Assembly: GCF_000315425.1 (NCBI RefSeq)
Contig: NZ_JH992922.1
Location: 855,560 to 919,559, forward strand
DNA: 64,000 nt
Reading direction: 5' to 3'
Origin: Massilia timonae CCUG 45783
GTDB taxonomy: Bacteria > Pseudomonadota > Gammaproteobacteria > Burkholderiales > Burkholderiaceae_D
Shown: positions 9,229-21,576 of the stretch, piece after piece
Numbering within the stretch: position 1 is the first letter of the stretch
Layout of the letters: each line of letters starts with the position of its first letter
Program-made: the position numbers and the translations under genes
The notes under the pieces: model-generated
Told to the model about the DNA's origin: nothing
What the model saw: the letters and a program-made list of their open reading frames with translations, nothing else
Database searches by the model: none

Positions 9229-9302
9229 AATGACCATGCTATTAATGTGGTTTATAAAACGCCTATCTCCCAGCTTATATCTTTGATCGCCAGAGAATGC
9301 CC

Positions 9303-9887
9303 TTACAGGGCCGCTTCGATCTTCCCGGTCAGCTGAGGATCTTCCGGCGTGACCTTGCTCGGGAAGTAGTCGAGCACCTTGTCGTCACGGCCGATCAGGT
9401 ATTTGGTGAAGTTCCACTTCGGTTCCTGGCCGGTGGCCTTGATCAGCTGCGCATGCAGCGGGTTGGCTTGCGGGCCTTTCACCGAGCTCTTGGCGAACAT
9501 CGGGAACTTGACGCCATAGGTGTTGAAGCACAGGTCGGCGATTTCCTTGGCGCTGCCCGGTTCCTGCTGGCCGAAGTCGTTCGACGGGAAGCCCAGGATC
9601 ACGAAGCCGCGGCCACCGTACTTGGCGTAGATCTTTTCCAGGCCTTCGTACTGCTTGGTGAAGCCGCAGTAGCTGGCCGTGTTCACCACCAGCACCACCT
9701 TGCCGGCATATTGGCAGAGGTCTTGCGGCGCTTCGTCCTGCAGGCGCTTGAAGCTGTGCTTGAGCACGGCCGGGCATGCGGCCGGGCTCTTGGTCAGCGC
9801 GGCGACCGGCGCGGCCTGCGCGCGTGCCGGCTGGGTGACGCTGGCGGCGGCCGTGGCGGCGAGCAGCAGGGCGATGGTCTTGATCAT
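9303..9887 (-). CDS. Periplasmic glutathione peroxidase-like thiol peroxidase
   Basis: A 194-residue protein. The start at 9887 (MIKTIALLLAATAAASVTQP) gives a clean signal peptide ending near ARAQA; the longer upstream frame would bury it. The GPx fold shows VVLVVNTASYCGFTKQYEGL with cysteine in place of selenocysteine, FPSNDFGQQEP with the catalytic glutamine, and KWNFTKYLIGRDDKV with the catalytic tryptophan. It probably reduces peroxides in the periplasm with a thioredoxin-like donor. It is on the same strand as the CoA-binding protein gene, 73 bp away. Confidence 0.88.
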   Translation of the reverse strand: MIKTIALLLAATAAASVTQPARAQAAPVAALTKSPAACPAVLKHSFKRLQDEAPQDLCQYAGKVVLVVNTASYCGFTKQYEGLEKIYAKYGGRGFVILGFPSNDFGQQEPGSAKEIADLCFNTYGVKFPMFAKSSVKGPQANPLHAQLIKATGQEPKWNFTKYLIGRDDKVLDYFPSKVTPEDPQLTGKIEAAL

Positions 9888-9960
9888 GGCGTGGTATTGA
9901 CGGGGTTGAAATGCGTCGATTGTAGCGCAAGCGGCAACCCCGGCGGCCAACGCTTTTTTC

Positions 9961-10383
9961 TCATCCCTCCAGGCTGCGGTGCTCGATCTTGATGCAGTGG
10001 TTCATGACCACGTCCAGCCCGGCGGCGCGCGCCAGGTCGGCGGCGGCCTGGTTCTCGATATCGAGCTGCATCCACAGGCAGCTGGCGCGCACGGCGATGG
10101 CGTCGCGCGCGATCGGGCCGATGTCTTCGGATTTGCGGAAGCAGTCGACGATGTCGATACGTTGGCCGCTGCCGGCGATGGCATCGGCGGCCTCTTGCAG
10201 GCTGGCGTAGACCGTCTCGCCATGGATGGTCTGGCCGGCATAGCTCGGGTTGACGGGCAGGATGCGGTAGCCGTTGTGCTGCAAGTAGGCGCCCACTTCG
10301 TTGCTGGCGCGGTCTTCCTTGTTCGACATGCCGACGATGGCGATAATCTTGCTGTCGCGGAGGATCTGGGTGATGGTTCGCAT
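9961..10383 (-). CDS. CoA-binding domain protein (YccU-like)
   Basis: A 140-residue single-domain protein of the CoA-binding Rossmann type. It has IIAIVGMSNKEDRASNEVGA near residue 13, YRILPVNPSYAGQTIHGETV, VDCFRKSEDIGPIARDA, and CLWMQLDIENQAAADLARAAG. Proteins of this kind resemble the nucleotide-binding domain of succinyl-CoA synthetase alpha; their physiological role is not settled. It lies upstream of the peroxidase gene on the same strand. Confidence 0.85.
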   Translation of the reverse strand: MRTITQILRDSKIIAIVGMSNKEDRASNEVGAYLQHNGYRILPVNPSYAGQTIHGETVYASLQEAADAIAGSGQRIDIVDCFRKSEDIGPIARDAIAVRASCLWMQLDIENQAAADLARAAGLDVVMNHCIKIEHRSLEG

Positions 10384-10494
10384 GGTGTGCTCTGCTGTTG
10401 TTATCGTTGGAATCAGCTTATCAGGTTTGCATATGCTGGCGCTGCACGGTCAAACGTGGAAAGATGATGGCTCATCCATGTTGGATATTCTGCC

Positions 10495-11136
10495 ATGATC
10501 CCTGCATCTGTTTCACGCGCATCTGTTTCACATATTGGCGCCGCAATTGCGCTGGCGTTCTCGATCGGCGGCGCGCACGGCGCCGAGTCCCTGCCCGACC
10601 TCGAACGCGCCATCGTGCCGGTCGCCAGCTGGGGCGGCACGCCGGCCGACGCGACGAAGGCGCGGCGCCACCGGATCACCCACATCACCTTGCACCACCA
10701 GGGCGAACCGTTCAAGCCGGGCGCCGACCCGCAAGCCTACCTGCGCCGCCTGCAGGCCTGGTCGCGTGCCGAGAAAGGCTGGCTCGACATCCCCTACCAC
10801 TACGTGATCGACCTCGATGGCCGCATCTACGGCGCGCGCGACCTCGCCTATGCGGGCGACACCAATACCGACTACGACCCCAAGGGACATGCGCTGATCG
10901 AGGTGGTCGGCAATTTCGAAGAAGTGGAGCCGAACCAGCCGCAGCTCGATGCGGTGGTGGGCCTGATGGCCATGCTCGCCGCGAAGCACCAGGTCTCGCT
11001 GGACGACATTCAGAGCCACCGCGATTATTCGGACAAGACGGTGTGCCCGGGCGAAAACCTGTACCGCTACGTGAAGGACGATTATTTCAGGCACAAGGTG
11101 GCCTTGCGGCTGGCGCAGGAGCAGGCCGCGAAATAA
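10495..11136 (+). CDS. N-acetylmuramoyl-L-alanine amidase (Amidase_2/PGRP fold), exported
   Basis: A 213-residue protein with a signal-like N-terminus ending near GGAHGA. The amidase_2/PGRP domain shows the first zinc histidine in HITHITLHHQGEPF, YHYVIDLDGRIYGARDL, and the second histidine and cysteine in SHRDYSDKTVCPGENLY. Such enzymes cut the bond between muramic acid and the stem peptide, consistent with a periplasmic cell-wall recycling or remodelling role. It is divergent from the CoA-binding gene and convergent with the serine hydrolase gene. Confidence 0.88.
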   Translation: MIPASVSRASVSHIGAAIALAFSIGGAHGAESLPDLERAIVPVASWGGTPADATKARRHRITHITLHHQGEPFKPGADPQAYLRRLQAWSRAEKGWLDIPYHYVIDLDGRIYGARDLAYAGDTNTDYDPKGHALIEVVGNFEEVEPNQPQLDAVVGLMAMLAAKHQVSLDDIQSHRDYSDKTVCPGENLYRYVKDDYFRHKVALRLAQEQAAK

Positions 11137-11172
11137 GCCGCGGCCAGCTCATTCAGTACTCTTGGTGAGTGC

Positions 11173-12852
11173 TTACTGCAGCCGTTTGCCGGGCGTGGCC
11201 TGGCCGTTCTGGTGCAATACGACCACCGGCGCGCCATCCGCGCCCTTCTCGAACCTGAGTTCGGCATTCACGTCGCGCGAGAAGAACACGTCCTCACTGG
11301 CCGGGAAGATCTCGATCTTGCGCTGTCCGGTCGCCTGCGCATAATAGCGTTCGCCCTCCCGGCTCAGCGTGATCGTGAACTGCGGCGCGAGCTGGTAGGC
11401 GCCGGCGCGCGCATCGAAGCCGGCGTTGTCGATCTTCACCGCCTCCCGTTCGGCAGGCGCATCGCCGACGCGTTCGTTGCGCGTCCGCTCGCCTGCGTTG
11501 TCGACCGTGACGTGGGTGACCTTGCCTTGCGCATCGCGTCCGAACTCGAAGCGCGCCAGCGTCCCCGGGAAGAAGAAGCCGTCCTTCGAATAAGGCGTCA
11601 GGGCGGCCGGCGAGCGGTCGCCGCGGGCCATCATGAGATTGCCGTCGCGGCTCGTGAAGATGCGCTTTTCCTTGCCGTCGATGTCATATACGCCTGTGAA
11701 CCCGTCGAGGGCCTTGGCATCGAGCTTGAATGCCTTCGGCTCCATGAACGGCTTGCCCATCGCCAGCGCCGCCGCCTTCTTGGCCAGCACCTCCGGGTTG
11801 GCGCTGCCGCTGTCGGCATTGCCCAGCACCGCGACGAAGATCTTTTTTTCCGGCAGGCGCAGCGCATAGGTGCTGAAACCATTGATGCCGCCGCCATGCT
11901 CGATGACCGGCGTGCCCTGCAGGGTGCCGACGCCCCAGCCATAACCATAACCGGTCGACTTCTCGGGAGTCAGCTGGTAGGGCGTGAAGGCCATCTTCCA
12001 GCTCGCGGGTTTGAGCAGCTTGCCGGACGCGATGGCGGCATCCCATTTCGCCAGGTCGTCCACGGTGGAGACCAGCGCGCCGGCCGCATACGGCTGGCTC
12101 ATGGACAGGGGCTGCGCCGGCGCGAACCCCTTCTCCTGCGCGCTGTAGCCGATCGCGCGCGGCGCGTTCGAACGCTCGACGCCTTCATACGCGGTGTCCT
12201 TCATGCCCAGCGGCGTGAAGATGCGCTGCTCGAGGAAGCTGGCGTAGCTCGTGCCCGAAACCCGCTCGATGATCGCGCCGAGCAGGAAGTAGCCGCTGTT
12301 GTTGTAGCGGAACTGGGTGCCGGGCTCGAACTCGAGCGGATCGTTCCTGAAGCCGTCGATCATCTGGGCCACGGTGAAGTCTTTCGCCATCGTCGACACA
12401 TAGCCCGACTTGCCGGTGTAGCTGACGATGCCCGAGGTATGGGTCAGCAGGTGCTCGACGGTGATGACCTTGCCGCCGGTCGGATAGTCGGGGAAGAAGC
12501 GCGTAATGGGATCGTTCAGGGCCAGCTTGCCCTCCTCGGCCAGCATCAGGATCGCCACCGCCGTGAACTGCTTGGTGATCGAGCCGAGGCGCAGCACGGT
12601 ACCGGGCGTCAGCGGCGTCTTGGCGGCCACGTCGGCGGCGCCATAGGCCTTCCTGAACACCGTCTTGCCGTCCTTGACCACGATGACCGTGGCGCCGGGG
12701 TCTTCCGCCTTGTACTGGGGTTTGAATAGCGCATCGAGCTTGGTGGCCAGGGATTGCGCCGAGGCGGCCCTGGTGGCTGGTTGCTGCGCTTGCGCGAGCA
12801 TCGGGTTCGACAGCAGGACGACAGCAACGGCGACGGCGGAGAGTTTCAGCAT
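11173..12852 (-). CDS. Serine hydrolase, class C beta-lactamase/esterase family
   Basis: A 559-residue exported protein whose signal peptide ends near MLAQA. The beta-lactamase domain (about residues 35-360) shows SxxK in LRLGSITKQFTAVAI, the YxN motif in FRYNNSGYFLLGAI, and an HGGGINGFST segment in the place of the KTG box. The 200-residue C-terminal part is a beta-rich DUF3471-like extension often found on such hydrolases. Members can be esterases, peptidases or beta-lactamases; without closer relatives the substrate is open. The gene stands alone, convergent with the amidase gene. Confidence 0.87.
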   Translation of the reverse strand: MLKLSAVAVAVVLLSNPMLAQAQQPATRAASAQSLATKLDALFKPQYKAEDPGATVIVVKDGKTVFRKAYGAADVAAKTPLTPGTVLRLGSITKQFTAVAILMLAEEGKLALNDPITRFFPDYPTGGKVITVEHLLTHTSGIVSYTGKSGYVSTMAKDFTVAQMIDGFRNDPLEFEPGTQFRYNNSGYFLLGAIIERVSGTSYASFLEQRIFTPLGMKDTAYEGVERSNAPRAIGYSAQEKGFAPAQPLSMSQPYAAGALVSTVDDLAKWDAAIASGKLLKPASWKMAFTPYQLTPEKSTGYGYGWGVGTLQGTPVIEHGGGINGFSTYALRLPEKKIFVAVLGNADSGSANPEVLAKKAAALAMGKPFMEPKAFKLDAKALDGFTGVYDIDGKEKRIFTSRDGNLMMARGDRSPAALTPYSKDGFFFPGTLARFEFGRDAQGKVTHVTVDNAGERTRNERVGDAPAEREAVKIDNAGFDARAGAYQLAPQFTITLSREGERYYAQATGQRKIEIFPASEDVFFSRDVNAELRFEKGADGAPVVVLHQNGQATPGKRLQ

Positions 12853-13012
12853 GACGGCTACCCTTCTTGACGAGTTGTGATCTTGCTACTGTAACTCTGC
12901 CGTATCACAAATGGTAAATAATCCGATGAAGTGCTGAAAAGACCGGATAAAAGCCTGCGCGATGGGTGCGAGAGGGTCCTGTCGCCTGTCGCGCCGAGGC
13001 GCCAGGTTCGAT

Positions 13013-13909
13013 CTATACCCAGAGCTGATCTCGGTCCCAGCCTTGGCCAAAACCCATCTGCGCCGGATTGATCATCGGATACGAATGGAACAGATATCGC
13101 AAGCCGTCCGAAAAGAACGGGTTCCCATCAATAGCCGTGGTCATGATGCGGATGACCGCAGCACGAGAATAGAAGCGGGACGGATGGGCGAAGTGCGCCG
13201 AATAACGTGGATGCGATTGTGGATCGAACGGCAGAGAACGATTCCAGATTCGTCCATGGTGCGCACAGGCATTACGTAGGTTGTTCAAGCTGTGGAGCCA
13301 GGATTCGAGCACTGGAGCCGACAGGCCAAACATATTTGCGATCGCACTCTTGCCATGCGCGAGCTCCTTGTAGAGCGTCGACCATTTACCGAACGAAAGG
13401 CACTCGGCTACCGCCCAAGAAGGCGGCAAACGCGGGTTGGTATATTTCGCGTGGTAATGAGCAATAAACTTTTGCTTTTCAGACCGCTGTACTTCCCTGG
13501 CTACCTCGCCAAACCACTTTGCCTGGTCTGATGCATTCTTGAATACGACTTTCGTAAAGTCGAGATACCAATGCGTACCGAAGTGGGTGTTCAATTCCTG
13601 AAGAATGGCAGTGCGAACGGCAACTTCGATCCTGTCGATCTGTTCCATCACAAGCGACCTGAGCGCGCGATCGAACTCGTAGATCTGCCGTATGTCATCG
13701 AAAGTGGTGCCGGGTTTAAATTGCCTGTTCCCATACAAGAACCCGACAGGCGCCTGCTGCATAAAAGGCAAGGCATAGCCGCGGAACCGGAAGTAGCCCA
13801 CTGCACGCAGAAAGCGTTCTGCGTCCGCGTCATTCGCCACTACCAAGCCCTTGTTCTTGAGACGTACAACGCTGTCAGCGACAGACAGTACAGGCTTAGC
13901 GTATTGCAT
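13013..13909 (-). CDS. Abi family protein (Abi_2 type, HEPN ribonuclease fold)
   Basis: A 298-residue protein from the ATG at 13909 (MQYAKPVLSVADSVVRLKNK). It matches the AbiD/AbiF (Abi_2) layout: an N-terminal GLVVANDADAERFLRAVGYF segment, YEFDRALRSLVMEQIDRIEV in the middle, and the HEPN signature NNLRNACAHHGRIWNR with R212-x4-H217. HEPN proteins of this type are abortive-infection RNases in lactococci; action on phage infection here is inference. Base composition is clearly lower in GC than its neighbours. It stands alone beyond the atp operon terminator. A start 9 codons earlier would overlap a hairpin-plus-T-run. Confidence 0.85.
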   Translation of the reverse strand: MQYAKPVLSVADSVVRLKNKGLVVANDADAERFLRAVGYFRFRGYALPFMQQAPVGFLYGNRQFKPGTTFDDIRQIYEFDRALRSLVMEQIDRIEVAVRTAILQELNTHFGTHWYLDFTKVVFKNASDQAKWFGEVAREVQRSEKQKFIAHYHAKYTNPRLPPSWAVAECLSFGKWSTLYKELAHGKSAIANMFGLSAPVLESWLHSLNNLRNACAHHGRIWNRSLPFDPQSHPRYSAHFAHPSRFYSRAAVIRIMTTAIDGNPFFSDGLRYLFHSYPMINPAQMGFGQGWDRDQLWV

Positions 13910-14106
13910 TTTGTACCGACAAAAAAAACCCGCCATTTTTACACTGCTCTTGGTAGAGCGCGTGGCGGCGGGTGTTGTTGGAGGTAGTTTACCTTAGCGC
14001 GCAAAATTGATCAAATTTGGCGATGCGACTTCGTCGACTAACAATGCTATGCACGATCCTGAAGAGCGTCAATCGCTGTATCGATACGGCCATACTGATC
14101 GCGAAC

Positions 14107-14133
14107 AAAAAAAAGGCAGCCCGCAGGCTGCCC
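14107..14133 (-). terminator. Rho-independent terminator of the atp operon
   Basis: On the minus strand the stem GGCAGCC-TGCG-GGCTGCC is followed by eight T residues, 24 bp after the atpC stop. Confidence 0.9.
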
Positions 14134-14156
14134 CTTCTATTGCCGAGCTATGAAGC

Positions 14157-14579
14157 TCAACGGCCTTTCGACCGCAGCTTCTGGATCGCCGCCAGCTGCG
14201 CGACCGCCGCGGCCATCTCGGCCTGGGCTTTCGCGTAGTCGATGTTCGAATCCTTGTTCAGCATCAGCTCTTCGGCCTGCTTCTTGGCCGCGGTTGCTTT
14301 CGCTTCGTCCAGGTCGCCACCGCGGATCGCGGTGTCGGCCAGCACGGTCACGCCGTTCGGCTGCACTTCGAGGATACCGCCGGCTACGAAGACGAACTCT
14401 TCGCCGCCGCCGGCCACCTGGATGCGCACGGCGCCCGGGCGGATGCGCGTGATCAAGGGGGTGTGCTTCGGGTAGATACCCAGCTCACCCGCTTCACCCG
14501 GCAACGCGACGAATTCGGCCTGGCCGGAGAAGATCTGTTCTTCGGCCGAGACTACGTCAACGAGAAATGTGTTTGCCAT
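14157..14579 (-). CDS. atpC: F1Fo ATP synthase subunit epsilon
   Basis: A 140-residue subunit of the F1 central stalk that can inhibit ATP hydrolysis. [20 protein letters not shown] and [20 protein letters not shown] are the beta-sandwich signatures, and the C-terminal helix pair ([19 protein letters not shown] onward) is present. It is the last gene of the atpIBEFHAGDC operon, 32 bp after atpD, and is followed by a strong terminator. Confidence 0.97.
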   Translation of the reverse strand: MANTFLVDVVSAEEQIFSGQAEFVALPGEAGELGIYPKHTPLITRIRPGAVRIQVAGGGEEFVFVAGGILEVQPNGVTVLADTAIRGGDLDEAKATAAKKQAEELMLNKDSNIDYAKAQAEMAAAVAQLAAIQKLRSKGR

Positions 14580-14611
14580 GTGTGTCCTTCAGTTTGAATG
14601 AAGAAGCCGAC

Positions 14612-16946
<2,335 letters not shown>

Positions 16947-17003
16947 GAGTCCTTACTCCTTCCGGGCACCGGCGCCGCTATTCAAGCGGCGCCGGTCCAT
17001 CAA

Positions 17004-18545
17004 TTAATATGCGCCGGATTTCTTGAAATCAGCAATGGCGGCGGCCAGCGCAGCTTCGCCGTCCTTGTCCAGTTGCTTGGTTTCGTCGATCTTCGACAGC
17101 AGGGCGGCGTGGCCCGACTTCAGGAAGCCGTGCAGACCCTGCTCGAACGGCAGCACTTTCTTGACCTCGATGTCGTCCAGGTAGCCCTTGTTGACGGCGA
17201 ACAGCGATGCGGCCATCAGCGAGGTCGACAGCGGCGAGAACTGCGGCTGCTTCAGCAGCTCGGTCACGCGCGCGCCGCGGTCCAGCTGCTTGCGGGTCGA
17301 CTCGTCCAGGTCCGATGCGAACTGCGCGAACGCAGCCAGTTCACGGTACTGCGCCAGGTCGGTACGGATACCGCCCGACAGGCCCTTGATGACCTTGGTC
17401 TGGGCGGCGCCACCGACGCGCGACACCGAGATACCGGCGTTGATCGCAGGACGGATACCGGCGTTGAACAGCGAGGTCTCCAGGAAGATCTGGCCGTCGG
17501 TAATCGAAATCACGTTGGTCGGCACGAAGGCCGAGACGTCGCCAGCCTGGGTTTCGATGATCGGCAGTGCGGTCAGCGAACCGGTCTTGCCGGTGACGGC
17601 GCCGTTGGTGAACTTCTCGACGTAGTCGGCGTTCACGCGGGCTGCGCGCTCGAGCAGACGGCTGTGCAGGTAGAACACGTCGCCTGGGTATGCTTCGCGG
17701 CCTGGTGGGCGGCGCAGCAGCAGCGAAATTTGACGATAAGCGACAGCTTGCTTCGACAGGTCGTCATAGACGATCAGCGCGTCTTCGCCGCGGTCGCGGA
17801 AGTATTCGCCCATTGCGCAGCCCGAGTAGGCCGAGATGTACTGCATGGCGGCCGATTCCGACGCCGATGCCGCGACAACAATGGTGTATTCCATCGCGCC
17901 GTGCTGTTCCAGCGAACGCACGATGTTCTTGATGGTCGATGCCTTCTGGCCGATCGCGACGTACACGCAGGTGACGCCTTGACCTTTCTGGTTGATGATC
18001 GCGTCGACTGCGACAGCCGATTTACCGGTCTGGCGGTCGCCGATGATCAGCTCACGCTGGCCACGGCCGATCGGCACCATCGCGTCGATCGACTTGATGC
18101 CGGTCTGCATAGGCTGCGACACCGATTCACGCGCGATGACGCCTGGCGCGATCTTTTCGATCGGGGCGGTCAGCGTGGTGGCGATCGGACCCTTGCCGTC
18201 GATCGGCTGGCCCAGTGCGTTGACCACGCGGCCACGCAGTTCAGGACCGATCGGCACTTCCAGGATGCGGCCGGTGGTCTTGACGGTATCGCCTTCCGAG
18301 ATGTGCTCGTAAGCACCCAGGATGACGGCGCCGACCGAGTCGCGCTCCAGGTTCATCGCCAGGCCGAAGGTGTTGCCTGGGAATTCCAGCATCTCGCCCT
18401 GCATCACGTCCGACAGACCGTGGATGCGGCAGATACCGTCGGCGACCGAGATCACGGTGCCTTGGTTGCGGACGTCTGCAGAGCCTTCCAGGCCCTGGAT
18501 CCGGCTCTTGATCAGCTCGCTGATTTCAGATGGGTTAAGTTGCAT
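17004..18545 (-). CDS. atpA: F1Fo ATP synthase subunit alpha
   Basis: A 513-residue non-catalytic F1 subunit. The start at 18545 ([20 protein letters not shown]) is the family start; five upstream in-frame codons are ignored. The Walker A is [19 protein letters not shown], and Walker B is [19 protein letters not shown]. The signature [20 protein letters not shown] is intact. It is 78 bp downstream of atpH in the operon. Confidence 0.98.
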   Translation of the reverse strand: MQLNPSEISELIKSRIQGLEGSADVRNQGTVISVADGICRIHGLSDVMQGEMLEFPGNTFGLAMNLERDSVGAVILGAYEHISEGDTVKTTGRILEVPIGPELRGRVVNALGQPIDGKGPIATTLTAPIEKIAPGVIARESVSQPMQTGIKSIDAMVPIGRGQRELIIGDRQTGKSAVAVDAIINQKGQGVTCVYVAIGQKASTIKNIVRSLEQHGAMEYTIVVAASASESAAMQYISAYSGCAMGEYFRDRGEDALIVYDDLSKQAVAYRQISLLLRRPPGREAYPGDVFYLHSRLLERAARVNADYVEKFTNGAVTGKTGSLTALPIIETQAGDVSAFVPTNVISITDGQIFLETSLFNAGIRPAINAGISVSRVGGAAQTKVIKGLSGGIRTDLAQYRELAAFAQFASDLDESTRKQLDRGARVTELLKQPQFSPLSTSLMAASLFAVNKGYLDDIEVKKVLPFEQGLHGFLKSGHAALLSKIDETKQLDKDGEAALAAAIADFKKSGAY

Positions 18546-18623
18546 GCTAGCTAACTCCAATTATAGTTTCTTGATGCGTAGGGCAAGGGCGGGACGTCGG
18601 CCGATGCGAGTGCACACTATCGA

Positions 18624-19157
18624 TTACGACGCCAGCGCAACGTGCATCCGTTGCAGCTTGGCGCGGACCGAGGTATCGAGCACTTCGTCGCCGACGACCA
18701 CGCGCACACCACCGATCAGCGAGGGATCCACTGTCACCGTTGGGTTCAGCTTGCGGCCAAATTTCTTTTCCAGCGTGGCGACCAGCTGCGACAGCTGGTC
18801 GGCCGAAATCTCGAACGCGCTGAAGATCGTCGCGTCGGCTGCGCCTTCGTTCGCGTTCTTCAGGATCGCGAACTGGGTGCTGATCTCGGGCAGCAGGTTG
18901 ATGCGGCCGTTTTCGGCCAGCATCGCGATAAAGTTCTTCGCTTCAGCATTCAGCGGAGCCTTGACCAGCGACGCAATCGTGTCCGCCAGTTGTGCCTGCG
19001 TGACGTTCGGGTTGCTGGCGAAGGCCTGCACATCGGGAATGGCGCCGATCTGGCCCAGTTCCGACGCGATGGCCGACCACGCGTTCATGTCGCCGGATTG
19101 GGCGACACGGAACAGCGCTTCGGCGTAAGGGCGGGCGACGGTTGCGAGTTCAGCCAT
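18624..19157 (-). CDS. atpH: F1Fo ATP synthase subunit delta
   Basis: A 177-residue peripheral-stalk cap protein. It has the OSCP-type N-terminus [20 protein letters not shown] and the C-terminal segment [20 protein letters not shown] with [12 protein letters not shown], which is the family signature. Its start codon lies 2 bp after the atpF stop, showing translational coupling. Confidence 0.97.
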   Translation of the reverse strand: MAELATVARPYAEALFRVAQSGDMNAWSAIASELGQIGAIPDVQAFASNPNVTQAQLADTIASLVKAPLNAEAKNFIAMLAENGRINLLPEISTQFAILKNANEGAADATIFSAFEISADQLSQLVATLEKKFGRKLNPTVTVDPSLIGGVRVVVGDEVLDTSVRAKLQRMHVALAS

Positions 19158-19159
19158 GA

Positions 19160-19630
19160 TCAGAGCTCGGTCGACAGTTTCGACAGCAGGTCGGCGTGAG
19201 CCGCTGCGTTCACTTCGCGCTTCAGGATCTGCTCGGCGCCGGCAACCGCGAGGGTTGCAACCTGGCCACGCAGTTCTTCGCGCGCGCGGGTCACTTGCTG
19301 CTCGGCGTCGGCCTTGGCAGCGGCGACGATGCGTGCGCCTTCTTCGGCGGCGGTTTTCTTCGCTTCTTCGATGATCGCTGCAGCGCGCTTTTCGGCGTCG
19401 GCGATACGCTTCTGTACTTCGTCACGGGCGCCAGCCAGTTCGGTCTGGACGCGCTTTTCTGCGGCGGCCAGGTCGGCCTTGCCGCGATCGGCAGCGGCCA
19501 GGCCACTCGCGATCTTCGCAGCGCGCTCGTCGAGCGCCTTCATCAGCGGCGGCCACACGAATTTCATCGTGAACAGCGCCAGGATGAAGAACACCACCAG
19601 CTGTGCAACCAAGGTGAAATTAAGGTTCAC
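19160..19630 (-). CDS. atpF: F1Fo ATP synthase subunit b
   Basis: A 156-residue stator subunit. I choose the GTG at 19630 (read [20 protein letters not shown]), which has AAGGA upstream and gives the standard b-subunit N-terminus; a longer frame from 19687 adds 19 unlikely residues. One membrane helix (residues 5-25) is followed by a long charged coiled coil rich in Ala, Glu, Lys and Arg that reaches F1. It lies between atpE and atpH. Confidence 0.96.
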   Translation of the reverse strand: MNLNFTLVAQLVVFFILALFTMKFVWPPLMKALDERAAKIASGLAAADRGKADLAAAEKRVQTELAGARDEVQKRIADAEKRAAAIIEEAKKTAAEEGARIVAAAKADAEQQVTRAREELRGQVATLAVAGAEQILKREVNAAAHADLLSKLSTEL

Positions 19631-19705
19631 GGGTTTATCCTTCTTAGAAACACGGATGCCGAACCAGAAACTGGTTCGGCCCTTCAAGACCTCGAGAGGC
19701 GAGTC

Positions 19706-19966
<261 letters not shown>

Positions 19967-20036
19967 TTAAATTAAAAACTAAATTAAAAACTACAACTTC
20001 TTTACAACCACATTCACTCGATGCTTGCGGCTTCGA

Positions 20037-20870
20037 TCAGTGGCCTTCGTGAGCCTGACCGAGGTAAACCAGCGTCAGCATCATGAAGATGAATGCCTGC
20101 AGGATCACGATCAGGATGTGGAAGATCGCCCAGATGGAACCGGCAATCACGTGGCCGATGAAACCGAACATCGTCGCGGTCCCGCCCAGCAGTGCGATCA
20201 AGAGGAACAGCAGTTCGCCGGCAAACATGTTGCCGAACAGTCGCATACCGAGCGACACCATTTTTGCTGCGTATTCGATGAGGTTCAGGAGCAGGTTGAA
20301 CGGCGCCATCCAGATGCCGAACGGTGCTGCGAACAATTCGTGGAGCCAGCCGCCGAAGCCCTTGATCTTGATGCCGTAGTAGACCATCAGCAGCAGCACG
20401 CCCAGCGACATGCCGATCGGCGCATTCAGGTCGGCGGTCGGGACCACGCGGTGATACGGGAAGATGTGCTCGACGCCGAAGGCGGCGAACAGCCACGACC
20501 ACATGTCGACCGGCAGCAAGTCCAGTGCGTTCATCAGGACGATCCAGACGAACACGGTCAATGCCAGCGGAGCGATGAAGCTGCGGTCGCCGTGCACGAT
20601 GGTCTTGGCCTGGTCGTCGACCATTTCGAACATCATTTCGACGAAGGCCTGGAAACGGCCGGGAACGCCCGACGTCGCCTTGCGCGCGGCGGCCCACATC
20701 AGCAGGCAGGCGGTCAGGCCCATCGCGATCGACCAGAACAGGGTATCGTAGTGGATGACCGAAAAGTCGACCGGACCCACCTGATACTGGTTCTTCAGGT
20801 GGCCCAGGTGGTGAACGATGTATTCTGAAGCGGTGGGCGCGTGCGCTGCGCCGTCTACTGGAGTCGCCAT
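20037..20870 (-). CDS. atpB: F1Fo ATP synthase subunit a
   Basis: A 277-residue integral membrane stator subunit that forms the proton half-channels. It has five to six hydrophobic helices. The essential arginine lies in the [20 protein letters not shown] motif. The N-terminus is periplasmic-facing and hydrophilic. It lies 4 bp after atpI and 85 bp before atpE. Confidence 0.97.
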   Translation of the reverse strand: MATPVDGAAHAPTASEYIVHHLGHLKNQYQVGPVDFSVIHYDTLFWSIAMGLTACLLMWAAARKATSGVPGRFQAFVEMMFEMVDDQAKTIVHGDRSFIAPLALTVFVWIVLMNALDLLPVDMWSWLFAAFGVEHIFPYHRVVPTADLNAPIGMSLGVLLLMVYYGIKIKGFGGWLHELFAAPFGIWMAPFNLLLNLIEYAAKMVSLGMRLFGNMFAGELLFLLIALLGGTATMFGFIGHVIAGSIWAIFHILIVILQAFIFMMLTLVYLGQAHEGH

Positions 20871-20874
20871 GTTG

Positions 20875-21210
20875 TCATTGCCTAAATAATAAGATGATGT
20901 AACTTTTCAGTGCCACGATGATCCCAGCAACCAGTGCCAGCCAATTTAGATCGTGATACAGCCACGCAGTTGCGCCTAAAAGCGCCAGCGTTAATGCAAT
21001 CTTTACAAATTCCCAGATGAAAAATGTCGCGGGAGTTGCCGTTCCAGACGCGGACGCGGCGAACAAGCGCACTGCCATGATCCCGTTGGGCACGACACAA
21101 CACAAACCGCCCAGTACAGCCGAAAACATCGCAGCCCATCCCCCCAGTAGTGCGGCGATCAGGCCGACGACTACCGTTGCTATCAACTGCAGGGAAACGA
21201 TGCGTAGCAT
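20875..21210 (-). CDS. atpI: ATP synthase assembly protein AtpI
   Basis: A 111-residue protein with four predicted membrane helices; the first spans [20 protein letters not shown]. AtpI helps assemble the c-ring in several bacteria. It is the first gene of the atp operon, immediately downstream of a near-consensus promoter. Confidence 0.9.
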   Translation of the reverse strand: MLRIVSLQLIATVVVGLIAALLGGWAAMFSAVLGGLCCVVPNGIMAVRLFAASASGTATPATFFIWEFVKIALTLALLGATAWLYHDLNWLALVAGIIVALKSYIILLFRQ

Positions 21211-21278
21211 ATTCTTTTAGCTCTTGCGCTAGCGCATTTTGGACGTACTACGAGGTGATAATTACAAGAATCGCCGGA

Positions 21279-21308
21279 ATTATAAGTGGTTATACGGACG
21301 TGAGTCAA
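21279..21308 (-). promoter_or_regulatory. Sigma-70-type promoter of the atp operon
   Basis: On the minus strand TTGACT is followed after 18 bases by TATAAT, 69 bp upstream of the atpI start codon. Both boxes match or nearly match consensus, as expected for a strongly expressed operon. Confidence 0.8.
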
Positions 21309-21513
21309 ACGATTCCACACTTATAACTGGGACGAATAGTTGGCGAAAATGTGACACGATGCCGACTGATAGCGCAATATTTTCAGCTACTTACGCTCAA
21401 ATGGTGTATATGGGGTGATGTGACAATTGCGCTGTTGTACGTAGCCGCTGGAGCGGACCGGACGGCACGAGAGTTGGTAGCGCTAACGCGCACAAGGTGG
21501 CCAACGCGATAGC

Positions 21514-21567
21514 GGCCGGCGAGGTCGCCGGCCCCTGCGACGCCACCCCATGCGTCCAGGTGGCGTC
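21514..21567. other. Two adjacent perfect hairpins between parB and the atp promoter
   Basis: Bases 21514-21533 form GGCCGGCGA-GG-TCGCCGGCC, a perfect 9-bp stem. Bases 21539-21567 form GACGCCACC/GGTGGCGTC around an 11-base loop. Neither has a T-run, so these may act as a transcript-end stabiliser for parB. The rest of 21309-21513 shows nothing recognisable. Confidence 0.5.
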
Positions 21568-21576
21568 CCTGTTTTT

